64,000 nucleotides of DNA from Chara braunii (Eukaryota; Streptophyta; Charophyceae; Charales; Characeae). Below, in pieces: positions 45,060 to 57,045 of this stretch. Within the stretch, counting starts at the first letter, position 1. Every line of letters starts with the position of its first letter. The notes beneath the pieces are model-generated. The model searched no databases. It was not told the DNA's origin and was given only the letters and a program-made list of their open reading frames with translations. The DNA lies in NCBI GenBank assembly GCA_003427395.1, contig BFEA01000630.1:159285-223284 (forward strand), written 5' to 3'. The translations under genes were made by a program, and so were the position numbers.

Positions 45060-45702
45060 GTGGGCGTGATTGCAGCTGTATACATTATCGGAAGTGTAAG
45101 TGTGAGTGTGCCCTCAGTGAGGGTATCTCAGCCCCGTGGCCAGGTTGTTTGATTTCAGAAACTCAAAAAAAAAAAAAAAGACAGAAACATGGATTCGACC
45201 GTGAAAATGGCAAGATACATTCCCGTAAGTGCCAGTGTGATCAGGGTTACAATCCTCTGAGGGAACATAGCTCGAGCAGATCACGGATTCAGATTGTCAG
45301 AGTCCAGAAAATGAAAACAAGAAAAAAAATAATGAAAACATGGATTCGGCCTTGAAAACGGCTGGGTACATTAGTGTTACAATCATTTGAGGAAACAATA
45401 CTACAGCAGATCACGGATTCCGCCCTGCCTCGTTGGCAGGGTACTCGTAACAAACAAATACAAAAGAAAAAAAGAAAACAACAAGTTTGAGAACGTGACT
45501 TCGCTGTAAGATGCATACAAGACTGTGAGCACCGTCTCCTAGACATCCCTGCACGACATCATTGCAGTACAAAGGCCCGTTTTTTTTCCTTTCCCTTTCG
45601 TGCATGGGCAAAATAAAAAATACGACTTTTGGGACATCGCTGACCCTCTGTCCGACCCCCGAAAACTTCGGGTACTGGCCAACATCGCGTATTTTCCCAA
45701 CA
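44711..45702 (-). repeat. 3' LTR of element E, rearranged
   Basis: Plus strand TGTAATGAACCC...TTTTCCCAACA. It matches the 5' LTR to about 44926. After that come a segment ending in a long A run (about 45029-45054) and two or three units of about 110-130 bp with ATGGATTCG, GTTACAATC and AGCAGATCACGGATTC. Confidence 0.6.
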
Positions 45703-48700
45703 CTGGGGAAGGTACTGGTGGCTTAAGTCACGCTCATATGCAGCAATAATGTGAGGACCAATAGGTAATAGTTCCTTTTTACTAAACCATCTAGCTTCAG
45801 ATGGTGGTTGAGACTTGAACTTTGCCTTAAACTGCTTTTGCGGTCTACCTCTTGCACTTGTAGAGAAACAGCCATGTTCCAGAATCTTTTCAACTTCATA
45901 ACTTCCATCCATTGAGGGCGGGGACATAGATGGTATGTTGGGAAATTCATGTCCCTCTACATATGGCAGGAGTTCAGATGTGTGAAAGACATGATAGGTC
46001 TTAAGGTGTGGGGGTACACAAATTCTGTATGAGGGTCCATCTGCATCCGCAATCACCTTGAGAACTTCCTAGGGTTCATAATAGACAGGCAACAGTTTCT
46101 GAGACACATTCTCTACCAATGAGAACTTTTTAGATTTCACGCATACAAGATCACCGTCTTGAAATTGCGATGGCCAGTGATGCTTGTTGGCCTGCTCAAT
46201 CATCTGCAATTGGGCTTTCTGTATATTTTCCTAGGCTTTCTTTATGTCTTCTTCATGTAAAACTGCGAATTCTCGAGTAACTGGGGGTAGCGTTTGAATC
46301 TTGTCCCGGGTTAGAGCATTGATGGGACGTCGAGGCTTCCAACCTTTATGCAATGCATTTGGTGTTCTTCATGTAACAGTATGTACACTATTATTATATG
46401 CACTTGCAATCTTGGTAAGTTCTCAACCCAATCTACTTGATTGGGTCGTACATACATGCGCAAAAGTTGTTGGCACATACGGTTCATCTGTTCAGTTTGG
46501 CCATTCGTTTCAGGGCGTTTACCTGACGACATGGTCAATCTAGTGCCATAGGCTTCCATCAACTTTTGCCACTGTAGACTGGTGAGCCGCACATCCCTAT
46601 CAGAGACGATGGTTTTTGGAAATCCATATTTCGAAACCTATCGCATTTGGGACTTTTGGATGACAAGTTCCGTTTTAGCTTTGGCAGGCAAAGGAATGAA
46701 CATACATTGAAAATTGATCGACAGTAACCATTACCTGACTGTTGCCATTTCGACTCCTAGTGAGACTCATGAAGTCAATTGAGATACACTCACTTGACGC
46801 ATTTGGAATGGGTAGTGGTCTCAGTAGTCCAAATGGATTCTCATGAGAGAGCTTGTTCCTTCGGCAAACAAGACAGGTTCACACATAGGTTAGCACATCC
46901 TCCTTCATTCCTTTTCATTCAAAGCATTCTCTCACATTTGCATACGCCTTCTTAAACCGAAGTGGCCTTCAACATAATGGCATTCTCCAATAATTACACT
47001 TTCGATTGATTCTTTATGGGGAATGCATAATCTTTCTTTGGTCTTATCTACAAAGAAGAGTAAACCATGGGCCATTCGATATTCAGGGGAAAGTTCATGA
47101 TTTATTTGTAGGGTCCCAATAATAAGACTCCATATTGGATCATCTGCATATATTTTTCGGATTTGCTCTTTCAAGTCATTCCCAATATCGAGATAGGAGA
47201 CAATTGTTCCAAAGAAGTTAGCACACCTGGACAAAGCATCCGGAATCACATTAGACTTTCCTTTAATAGACTTCAGTTCAAAGTCAAATGTGTCAATGAA
47301 AGCGGACCATCTAACTAGCTTGTGAGAGAGTCGAGCTTGGGTTTTAATCCACTTCAGAGTAGAGTGGTCTGAATAGACAGTGAAGTGCCTCCCTAGCAAG
47401 TAGTGCTTCCATTTGTCCAGTGCAGCGACCAAGGCATACAATTCCCTTTCATAAGTGGAGTTGACCATGTCAGACGAAAGTGTTTTGGACATAAACTCAA
47501 TGGGTCTATATCCTTTACCATCGTCCTGCTGTGGCACAACCCCAATTCCATACTAACTTGTGTCAGTGGTGACAATGAAAGGAAGAGAAGGATCAACAAT
47601 CTTTATGATAATGAGTCAGTACCTGTTTTAACTTTTTGAAAGAAGATTCGTAATCCTTGTCCCATAACCAAGGTTTTCTTCAGAAGTCTTCTCATAGGCG
47701 CAACTATCAGTGAGAAGTTCCTTACAAACTTCCTATGGTAACTAGCAAGTCCTAGAAAAAAATTGAGTTCTATAACAGTCTTGGGTCTGGGCCAATCTCG
47801 AATTGTTGTAATATTTCTCTTCTAGCCTTAGTCCTTCTCTATATGCCCTTAATATAATACCTCAGGCTTAGCAAACTCTGACTTCTTAGGATTCAGTGTG
47901 AAGTTGCCTTCGCACAACTTCTGAAGTACCATCTGTAGGTGTTTCTCATGGTCCTCAAGTGTCTTACTATACACGAGGATATCGTCGAGATGCATAACTA
48001 CGAATTGGTCCAACCATTGTCTAAACAACTCGTTCATAAATCTTTGGAAGGTCGCAGGTGTATTTATCAATTTGAAAGGTATAACAATGAACTCGTAATG
48101 TCCATACCTGGTTAGGAAGACCGTCTTGTGTTGATCTTCAGGTGCCACCTCGATTTGGTGGTACCCTGACTTCAGAACATTCTTGTTGAAATATTTACAA
48201 CCCTGCAATTGATCCAAAATATCATCAATGCGAGGAAGGGGCTCCGCGTTCTTGACAGTAACGGATTCAATCCGCGATAGTCAATGCATAACCTCAGTTC
48301 TCCTTCCTTTTTGGGCACAAACAAGACAAGTGCACCATAGGGAGAGGAACTGGGTCGAATTCATCCTTTATCAACGGATTTTTGCACTTGTTTCTTTAAT
48401 TCCGCTAATTCCACAGGAGACATACGATGTATGGGTCCTTTGGGAATCTTACTTCCATGAATAATTTCAATTGTGTGCTTAATAGCACGTTCAATCATTC
48501 TTGAGGGTTCAGTCTACAAGTCGATGTATTCGTTAAGTAATTTTTCAATAAAAGGCGGGTGGGATGAGGAACATTCACCTACTCGTTTAACGAACACCAC
48601 CATTACATCTTGATCCAACTTGTTCTTTGAGACCATACTTTGGAAGGTTGGGTAACTCGTACAACAGAAAGATAATGATGAGTCAAATCCAAACTTGTGA

Positions 48701-49310
48701 TACAGTTTGATTGCTTTCAGTTCGGACTTTTCGTCCTTCAACTTCACAGTCTTTTCTTTGAACTTGATGTCTGGGTCGACTTCGTCGTGCCGATCCATTC
48801 CCAGATCATGTCAAAGGGTAAGTTTTTCTCAAATAAGAAAGACACTTCATGAAATATTTCGTTTGCCTTCCTTAGAACGGAAATAACACTTTACACGATC
48901 GACATATTGAGAGATAGTGACCGTGCTCTTGCCAGCCAACATAGACGTGATAGGTCTAGGCAAGTCCTTCACCTCGTTCTCAGATGCAACTTACGAATTG
49001 CCTTCTCTGAGATAAAGGACCGCGTCGATCCTAGGTGCAACAGAACACCTACTTGCGTACGTGCGATCTCAATGTCTGCAATCATCAACTCACCCTTAGA
49101 CTTTGCTTTCGTAACCCACAAACTTCTTAAGGCTATTAGTTCATTTCCAAGTTCGTCAAGGGAATCGTCCAGAGAGACAGAACATAAGACAGTATCGGGG
49201 TGTTTCAGACGACGGGACGAAGAAAAGCCATCCTCTGCCGTATGAGTTGGGGGGTTAAAAGGGGTGATCGACGCCTTACTTTCAACTAAACCTCCCAACT
49301 TAGTAGGAAC
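45703..49310 (-). pseudogene. pol: pol of element E (broken)
   Basis: Minus strand. Protease with destroyed active site (LLHLGSTRS). RT with VIPFKLINTPATFQ, but YLDD altered to HLDD (about 48000). RNase H with YSDHSTLKW (about 47370). Integrase zinc domain with ECHYVEGHFG, and core with SSGKRPETNGQTE (about 46510). Tail with RGRPQKQFKAKF (about 45840). Frames change near 46950, 47640, 47840 and 48500. The normal stop codon is lost and the frame runs into the LTR. Confidence 0.87.
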
Positions 49311-49320
49311 AGATGCTATT

Positions 49321-51149
49321 CTATTGGCTGCTCCCTTTTGCGTTTTGAATGAGTGGGCACCATGCTATGATATGCCTTGCAGTGCCACACTTGAGGCACT
49401 GCCTGTTGTTCACTCAGTCCTGCCATTCCTCTCGAGACAGTGCCATCTTTTCCCAAGGCCTACCAACTGCAATACCAGGATGCTAGGGAAAGGACCGTGG
49501 CCTCTTCTTCTTGTTCCAATTTGAAGTGGTGCCACCCTTGCTAGCCACCACGATAGTGATGTCACCCTTTCGTGACTCACTGCCGCCAGTAACTCCACCC
49601 TCGGCCTCGTCAAGGGGCATCGTCATCAAAGACGACAAGTATGTGATCCTGTCGCTTTTGGCGCCAGAGGACACGCTTTTCATACCCACCAACCAGACCA
49701 CTCTTTACCACAAACGCATAGGTTCCTTTTACTTGTGCCGTCATTTGCTCCTTTTGGAGCGCGAGGTCGCGGAATTGTCTATAATTGTACTTACCGGATT
49801 TTGCCTCGGCGACGAGATGTCCTCAAATGGGTTCTGGCAATGCCTGTGAGAAGATGTATAAAACTTGATTGTCCTGCAGGTTTAGTGCAGGTACCTGCAA
49901 CAAGCGATCAACTTCACGAGACAAAGCGTCGACAGTCGGTCAACGCTTTCGGCCGATGGTAGTGAGCTCATCAAAGGACTTATCAACCATCGTTTTGTCA
50001 AGGAATCTCTCCTTAATTTTTTGAAGGAATTCTGAGGGTCAATGCTTTGGCCCACTCACCAATATCTTCGAAGCCAGTAGTGTTGGCTTCAGACAACACC
50101 CATTCCTTTGCTACCTCACCCAGACATGAGGTAGTGAAAGCCACTTGGCTTTCTGGCTCGACCGGTGCAGTTCCAGAATATGTCTGGATTTCTGCTATCC
50201 AGAGTAGCAAGTGTTCTCCTCGCTTTCTGTTATAGGTAAAGGAAGTTTCATCTTTACTTTTTCTTTCCTTTTCAGCTTCTCTATTTCCTTGGCCGGTTCC
50301 TTCTTAGCGGGCTCTTTTTTCTTTTCCGCCGGTTTCTCAGAACTTTCGGGTTTCTCCGATGTCACTCTTTTCATTGCATCTTTCATTAATTTCTCTTAGG
50401 TTCGTTCTTCTCTTCCCCCATGGCCTCCGCCTCAAACACCACCTTGTCTTTACCCTTTACGAGTCTGGTGACCATCTGAAGTGCGGCGGTGTTACTATCT
50501 ATCTTCATTTCAAGATGGGCGAGGTAAGCCATCATAGTGTTCAATACACATGCAAGATCAGTTTCTGTTCCTTCAAAATGAAATCGCTGCCGGATTTCAT
50601 CAATCTTCCTCTCTTGTGGTTCTCTTTCCTTTTTCTTTCTCTGGTAGTCTTCCATCTTCCTCCTTTCTGCATTCAATGTTTCTTCCAATTGCTTGATGGT
50701 TCCCATCATTATCTCCTCAGACAATTCTGGTTCTTCCTTCTGTTCACTTCTCTCTCCTTGTTCCTCTTTTCTTTTGGCCCCGCTATTGGCTATCTCCGTC
50801 AGCTAACCAATCACAAATTTATCCAGAGCCTCTCGGCACTGAATAATTGTCTGTTGCACACAAGTGCTCGCTTCCATCATCTGAGCAGCCGTGTTAGCCT
50901 GTTCTAGTTCATTTTCTGCTGCTCGCAGATCGAACTGGCTGTACACGTGCTGCTCAGCCTCTGCTCCAGCATCATGCAAGTCGGCGGTCAGCTGATGAAG
51001 ACTGCCCAGCATCTGCTGCTGTCTGTTTGCAATTTGGCCACATGTTCTTACTTCGCCACCTTCCTCATCAGCGAAGAAGGTGAGAGAGACAGGGAAGAGG
51101 AACAGAGGGTCAGGACAGAGAGACGCAAGCAATTCCAGAGGTAAGACAT
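49321..51149 (-). pseudogene. gag: gag of element E (broken)
   Basis: ATG at 51149-51147, aligned with the other starts. The early residues are MSYLWNCLRLSVLT, then a frameshift into LFLFPVSLTFFADEE, so the hydrophobic segment is present in two frames. Coiled coil (about 51050-50390), capsid part (about 50250-49900; LLLWIAEIQTY). The CCHC region near 49380 is damaged. The slippery heptamer is altered (CGCAAAA) and the hairpin has lost a base. Stop at 49323-49321. Confidence 0.83.
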
Positions 51150-51159
51150 TTTCACGATG

Positions 51160-51887
51160 TGTGTCTGCCGCACAATAAATAATTAAAAGACAATAATTAA
51201 TTCCACGGCCACACTCAATTAAATTTCCCTACAGCAAGAAATAAATAATAAAAAAATAAATAAGGAACAGATTTCAATTATTTCTACTTCTAAATTCTGC
51301 TGTTTGTTCTGTATGATGACGTCCTGACGAGAGTGTACAGGTACTGCAGCCACGGCCAGTGTAATCAAGACACAACAACACAGGTGAGTATGCACAACAT
51401 CCACAGAACAGCCCAGACAAGCGAGTAGAGTCAGCCAACACAACAAGCAATCAATATGTCAGCATCTCTTCCTCATCATCTGCAGATACCAAAGCGGCTA
51501 GGCACTAAGGCTGGCGCGTGGCACTACAGCCGAATTGTAATGCTGTACCGCCCCCCAGCACAGAAGTGTAAGTATCAACTTCTCACCATCGGCAGTGCGC
51601 AGTCCTGCCACGTGTCACCCTGACATGCTAACGCAGCACCTCCGCAGAGTTGCCTTGTCAGTGTCCAATGGCCGCTAGGCCTTCAGGAAGGGTGCCACGT
51701 CAGCATGGACCATCTGCCAGATCATCCACCATGAAGGTACCGCTCGAGTGTGGAGCGCCACGTCAGCAGGTAAGCCGTGACACAGGTACGTGCCATGTCA
51801 GACAGTAGCCTGCCAATCCCTGCACGCCATGTCAGCACCCCTGCGCCATGCCACATAGGCAGCGCACCATGTCAGCAGTCCCGATAT

Positions 51888-51922
<35 letters not shown>

Positions 51923-52148
51923 GATCACCAGCGCCACATCAGCCGACAGCCAACAATGCTCTCGCCGGTATCTGATAGCTTCCTCAACAACAAAGTGCCA
52001 CGCCAGCAATGTCGCTGTCCTTATCTTCAGCAGGTCCACGTCATCATCTTCCGGGGAGGGTGCAGGCGCATGGCAGTCTAGTCCGTGATGATAATCGCGC
52101 ACGTCTATAGACGTGATTCTTTCCAATCGCGTGGCACCTCCCACTTAC
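51160..52148 (-). other. Probable leader intron, element E
   Basis: The donor CAG/GTAAGTGG is intact (first intron base 52148). Acceptor TTATTGTGCGGCAG lies near 51170-51160, shortly before the gag ATG. A (CT)n tract (about 51890-51920) and CCACGTCA boxes lie inside. Confidence 0.5.
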
Positions 52149-52194
52149 CTGGTGCACACGGGCGTGCGACAACAGGTTGTGACGAAGAAGGTAA

Positions 52195-52206
52195 GCTCCA
52201 ATACCA
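52195..52206 (-). promoter_or_regulatory. Primer-binding site, element E
   Basis: Minus strand TGGTATTGGAGC, the same word as in A, 3 nt from the LTR start at 52210. Confidence 0.85.
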
Positions 52207-52209
52207 AAG

Positions 52210-52520
52210 TGTAATGAGCCAGTCTGGAAGATACTTGTCAAGTGACGAAGTATAAGATAACTCAGCGCTCAATAATGTCACCAATAATCAAGACATGTGA
52301 TCCATGATCCATGATACAATGTCTTTTAACCAGTAGACGAAGAGAGGCGAGGGAGAATAGACGATTTAGAGGGTGGAAGAGTATGTAATATGTATCCATC
52401 AATGACCACAGAGATAGTAGTCCCACAGTTCCCTCTTCTTCTTCGGGTTTCCCCTCGCCTCCACGTCAGCAAACAGTGTCCAACAACGAGCCTGACAGAG
52501 CCGGATCACACACTACCTGG
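52210..52520 (-). repeat. 5' LTR of element E, truncated
   Basis: TGTAATGAGCCAGTCTGG start. It matches 44711-44926, then a CTCCACGTCA and GGATCACACAC part shared with the F LTR. The expected far end is missing. 52521-52760 shows nothing recognisable apart from GATAGGCT-type short repeats. Confidence 0.6.
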
Positions 52521-52763
52521 TGTATGGCATTGGTCTTGACGTCACATACCTTGATCTTTGACTTCAGAGTGATCCAGTTGCGAGAACGTAGATAGGCTAG
52601 ATAGGCTGAGTAGGTTAGGCTGGGTGCTGGGCGCTAGACAGTAAGTGCGATATTGGATACAGTGTTGGTGTGACCAGAGAGTGGTGACATTGACACCTGA
52701 GTTCATTGTATTGCTCTTATTTGGCTGTATCTTGGTGCATTGCACTCTCTTCTTGGTTCATGA

Positions 52764-53320
52764 CAATCCGAACTACTTCATGATTTTGCAACTTGGATTT
52801 CTGTCTATCGCTCCCGCTCTCATGCTAATGCCACCCGTCGTGGCAATTGTTGCACTGAGAATGCTCAGCTAGGTCTTCCATGTGTTCATCCACATCATCC
52901 TTACAATGTTTGTCCTCTCTGTCGTCAAGGACAGACTCATTCTTGAGCCTTTTCTTATCCTCTTTTGCCTCCATCTTCACTCCACACTCCATGCTTTCCC
53001 TTACTTTCCCTTTATCGTTCTTTGTTTGTCTGCTCTCCATCTCTCCTCCCTGTGTTTATCCCCTCCCCCTTCACTCTGCCTCTTTCTCACAGCGCACAAT
53101 TGGGCTGTTATGGCACACGGGGATGGGGGCAGCTCGCGCTGAACTTCATCAACGTGGCGAGCCTTGTACGTGAGAGGCACGGTGAAAGGGGAGTCAAAAG
53201 AAGAATGAGTACAATGAATGGTTTCACTGTGCCCTTCATGTTTTGTTTTTTTTTGTTTTTTTTTGTTTTTTTTGTTTTTGCCGTTTGTTTTGCAAATTGC
53301 GCTCTTTTAGTTCATAGTTA
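52764..53320 (+). mobile_element. 3' fragment of a second Penelope-like element
   Basis: A frame from about 52764 to TGA 52944-52946 has GNCCTENAQLGLPC and PYNVCPLCRQG, matching the Cys/His tail at 44260-44365. The 3' untranslated part matches 44366-44706 through TTGCGCTCT. It is truncated upstream and comes from a copy distinct from the first. Confidence 0.65.
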
Positions 53321-54253
53321 TGTGACAATATATATATCGTCATAGTTATGTGCATTCAGACTTGTCTTTCTCGACACTCAGTATGCGTACGAACAGAAGA
53401 CGATTAAGCTGGCGACCTGCGCCCACACAAAGCTCAGAGATAATGAAGCCAAGAACGCAGCTCATATTCAAACTTGTATTGGTCGGCTATGGCCGACCTC
53501 TGTACTCTCAGCAACTTGTTCGTACACACACGCTGGATCTCCCTGGATGTCCCGCACACACACATGCACTTCTTACGAACACACACACTCATACTCTCCC
53601 TCTCTTCACACACACTAACACTACTAACTGCTGACGTGGTGGCTATGACCGCTGTCTCTCTCCTTCTACTAACAAGCAATCGGCTATGGCCGATCTTCCT
53701 CCTCTTAGCCCTCTTCCTCCTCGGGCACCTGCAGACCTTCGTACACAAGACGCTCCGACAGCACTTCCACACGGCTCACAGGCAGAATGAATGATCGCTG
53801 CCTCTTTATTTGTACTTTGGATTGTTGCTGGTCTGCCTCTCTCCACCGGGCCCCAAGTGCACACAGTCCTGCATGGTACTTGCTGACTTGACAAGGTGCG
53901 ACTGGGACTGGGTACCGCTGACTGAGCAAGGTAAGACTGCCCACTCGACCACTTGCCTACGGACTGCCTACTAGGACTCACGAAGGGTCAGTTCCGGACC
54001 TTCTGCGGAAGACTGTGGAATTGACCCTTCAACACTGTAGCAGCTACGACTCCTACCACTGCTAAGACCTCTAGCCTACAGACCTACAGTTCAAGACCCG
54101 ACAACCACCCTACCTACAGCATCAAGACACAATTCGTGGGTTCAAGCACACACGGGTCGACTGGTACTGTACATGGGTAAGGGCGAAGTCTGGGGATCGA
54201 GCTCTGGGAACTGCAACTGCTACCACAAAGGTGAAAACCGTTTCATATGTGAC
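53321..54253. other. Unassigned sequence
   Basis: Contains GGCTATGGCCGA repeats (near 53487 and 53690), (AC)n-rich stretches (53520-53620) and CCCTTCAACA at 54036, which could be the end of a minus-strand LTR. I could not find its partner or a target duplication. No credible gene. Confidence 0.35.
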
Positions 54254-54410
54254 AATATATATAGTCAAACAGAGCTGCCCGGTAAACTGTAGGCAGAGAG
54301 GGAGAAGAGGACAACAAACGAGGGGGACAACAAACGAGGGGCTGTGACAAACTGTTTCATCTGAGTTATACCGACTCACAGCTCTGTTTGATGATAAATA
54401 TATATATCGT
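54254..54410 (+). repeat. TA-flanked MITE-like repeat, distant copy
   Basis: TATATATAGTCAAACAGAGCTG...CAGCTCTGTTTGATGATAAATATATATAT. An internal duplication (GACAACAAACGAGGGG twice) is specific to this copy. The ends are inverted repeats of each other. Confidence 0.75.
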
Positions 54411-54898
54411 CCATTGGTTTTGATTTGTTTTTTCTTGAATCCGATTGCAAATTTCAGAATAACACTTAGTGAAAACTTGTGTATCGAGTTCCTGCACAGC
54501 ATAGTTCACTGTGCATATTTTCTTGTAAAAATGGTATTTGGAAAATCTGGGCAGCTCCAGGGGTGTGGATTTCTCACCCCGGACCGCTGACTGTACTTGG
54601 AGGCGATTGGAGGTGGAGTGGTTGGAGGAGAGATTATTCTCATTTTCAGCTGATTATATTTGAGCCTTCCAAACTTCTTCTTCGTCGTCCTTTTCTCTTT
54701 CATTTCCTAGTCTATGGTGTTAGCACATAACTTTTCTTCTTGATGACGAGTGCATTGTCAGTGTCCTGTTTTCTCTGAACCAGATTGGTACATTTCAGGC
54801 TTCTGCTATATTGTATTGTTCTTCCTCTCCTCTCTTGGGTCTGCGTCGTACATGCCTGGAGGCAGGAATAGGACAGTTTCCCTCTCTTCCTCTCTTCG

Positions 54899-54900
<2 letters not shown>
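54411..54900. other. Unassigned sequence
   Basis: AT-balanced, with short open frames only. I see no gene, repeat or element terminus. Confidence 0.3.
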
Positions 54901-54901
<1 letters not shown>

Positions 54902-54955
<54 letters not shown>

Positions 54956-55055
54956 NNNNNNNNNNNNNNNNNNNNNNNNNNNNNNNNNNNNNNNNNNNNN
55001 NNNNTGTGGAGAATAGTGGAGGTCTCTTATACACATCTAGATGTGTATAAGAGAC

Positions 55056-55085
<30 letters not shown>
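54902..55085. repeat. (CT)n tract with gap and library-adapter residue
   Basis: (CT)n runs on both sides of a 49-N gap (54956-55004). At 55022-55057 lies the inverted pair of Tn5 mosaic-end sequences (TCTTATACACATCT then AGATGTGTATAAGAGACAG), the junction adapter of transposase-based mate-pair libraries. It is an assembly artefact, not genomic sequence. Confidence 0.93.
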
Positions 55086-55088
<3 letters not shown>

Positions 55089-55461
55089 CGTGTGCAGCCC
55101 ACTTGTTCTTGTTGACCATTATTGAAGTTCAGCTAGCCATAATGCTGTGGATGGCAATGCAATCCATTCTTGCAGTTGCGCACCTATGATGCAACTCGTG
55201 GAGTTAGTGGGTTGCATACTCTTTGGATAGGAAATGAAGAGTATGTCCACTGAATTTAATAGTATTGAACATGAATTGGTGATTGACATACTTGGCTGTT
55301 CCTTCTCGTGGGGGTTTCTGTTGTTGTCCTTCTCTCTGCATTTGCCTTTGTTTGTGCCTCTCTTTCTCTGTGTTTGTATGTGTATTTGTACGTGTTTGTG
55401 AATACGACATTGGTGCATGTGTTTTTCCATTTGCCTATGTATGTGTTTGTCTCTTCGCAGG

Positions 55462-55592
55462 GTGTCATTTCTGGGAACACTCTCCCTATCTTCCTGGTTT
55501 GGTTCGTAACAGCTTGCTGAGCCAATGCTTCCACTGGTCAGAAGAGAGAATACACAATGCTATTTTTGATGTGTTTGTACCTTTCATCAAGG
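55462..55592 (+). CDS. Possible host-gene exon
   Basis: A T-rich tract and TCTCTTCGCAG acceptor precede an open stretch containing CHFWEHSPYLPGLVRNSLLS and RIHNAIFDVFVPFIK, followed by a weak donor (AAG/GTGATG). No transposon homology. Another weak candidate lies at about 55800-55918 (YPNVTLLYGALCQDC). The family is not recognised, and either may be a relic. Confidence 0.3.
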
Positions 55593-55944
55593 TGATGCTC
55601 ATTTCCCCAGGTAAACGTATCGTCAGGGCAACAATGTTCTGTATTGTTTTATTTTCTTGTCCATTATGCAAGGAAAATGAGCAGAGCGGATGACAGAAAC
55701 CAGATTGCATCATCACAAATCGAAAGCCAGAAAGTTGTGTGCCGGACAGAAACCAGGATACATACCAAATAAGAGCAAAGCAATGAACTCAATTGACACT
55801 GTAAGCCCCCATCTCGCCTCGACCGTCAAGTATCCAAATGTCACTCTTCTTTATGGCGCTCTGTGCCAAGACTGCAATCAGACAGCACCTATACTAGTCT
55901 ATCAACTCCTGATGCAACCAGGTACACCAGCATCAGCCTGATGT

Positions 55945-56640
55945 AAGTGAGGACACCGCCCCTGCAGTTCTCCTCCCAGACCAGGTACGTCCCTCACACA
56001 CTCATCGCCCGACTTGTCCATCCACCGGCACTTCACCTCCACCCAAGACCACCACCATCCCAACCAGCTTCCGTTGCGAGCAGCCTGCCTATGGCTTCGG
56101 CGTAGTGGCTGCACCCAGCAGCCTCGTCGCCCAGCGGCCGTTCACGTGCTCACTGCAGCGAGGGGTCTGTCTCACTGGCGTGCGCTGTAGAAGCGCTGCC
56201 GCGCATGAGACAGCCAAAATGTGTTCTGTCTGAGGGCAGGCACTTTACTTTATGGAAAAGTGCTGGCTGGCGATGCTCAGGGCTGGTCTGGCTGCATGTC
56301 CTCTGGCCCAGTAGCTGCATCCCAGGGCCCTTCCAGAATGTGCCCGGGCCCGGGGCTGAACTGTGAGGGTCCTGGGCCTCCGCATCTGAGGCTGGGAAGC
56401 ATCTTCAATTGTTGGGCCTACCTGGTGGTTGAAGATGCTGGGAGGCTGCAAACCACCCGTGGGGCCCTTCTGGACCCTTCTCGTGCTGTAACCACCTCGG
56501 GCCCCCGCGGCCTCAAACTTGGTCAAAACTAGGCCGACTGAAAAATTTAGGCCTGCCTTCACTTAGGGCGGGCACAAACAGGGCCTTTGCAGCTTTGCCG
56601 AGGGTGCAGATCCTCACACTCCCTTCGCAATTGCTTAGAT
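55945..56640. other. Unassigned GC-rich sequence
   Basis: GGGCCC-rich, with short open frames in several directions and no recognisable protein. I see nothing specific in it. Confidence 0.3.
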
Positions 56641-57045
56641 AGTCCTCTTTGAAGCTGTTACTTCACTTGCCCTTTCCCGTTAATCTTTCTCTCATAATAG
56701 GACACGATTGGAGGGGCTGTCTGCATCAGCTCCTCTTCAGTAAACCACCGATCTTCTTTCGGATCTGTATGATTCCTGAATTTTACCCAGAACGGGCTTT
56801 GTGGTTGCAGTGGTCTCTCTCTGCCAATAGGCTTGGGAACAGGGATGTCTCGGTGCTCCACAATCTCATCGATGTCCACGTTCATCCATGGTTAGCATAA
56901 ATCTTCATAATGGAAACTGATTAGTCTCAGAGAAAGGTGCCAGTTTGGATGCATGGAAAGCGGGATATGTGAGCAGATGACGAGGGGTGGGGACGATGTA
57001 AGATGGACCATCAGGTTCATTCCCAACTACATCCAAGCAAAGTAC
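56640..57045 (-). pseudogene. Ty3 pol C-terminal remnant
   Basis: Minus strand DGPSYIVPTPRHLLTYPAFH, then HASKLAPF, matches the pol segment before the chromodomain-like tail in A and C. After a stop near 56915, VDIDEIVEHRDIPVP and DRWFTEEELMQTAPPIVSYY match the tail itself. The rest of the element is absent. Divergence from A-F suggests another family. Confidence 0.7.

Larger units (their letters stand above)
44711..52520 (-). mobile_element. Ty3/gypsy element E (minus strand, damaged ends)
   Basis: The minus-strand order is 5' LTR fragment (52210 to about 52520), primer-binding site, leader, gag, pol and 3' LTR (44711-45702). It has the same family features as A but is more diverged. The two LTRs match only over about 220-250 bp next to their TGTAATGA ends. 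The rest of the 3' LTR is different sequence with poly-A tracts and short repeats. No target duplication was found. Confidence 0.85.

Noticed and set aside
53351-54036. Possible solo LTR ending CCCTTCAACA
   Set aside because: No matching start, no target duplication and no second copy in the window.
55022-55057. A perfect inverted repeat that could be a transposon end
   Set aside because: It matches the artificial mosaic-end junction of mate-pair libraries and lies beside a gap.
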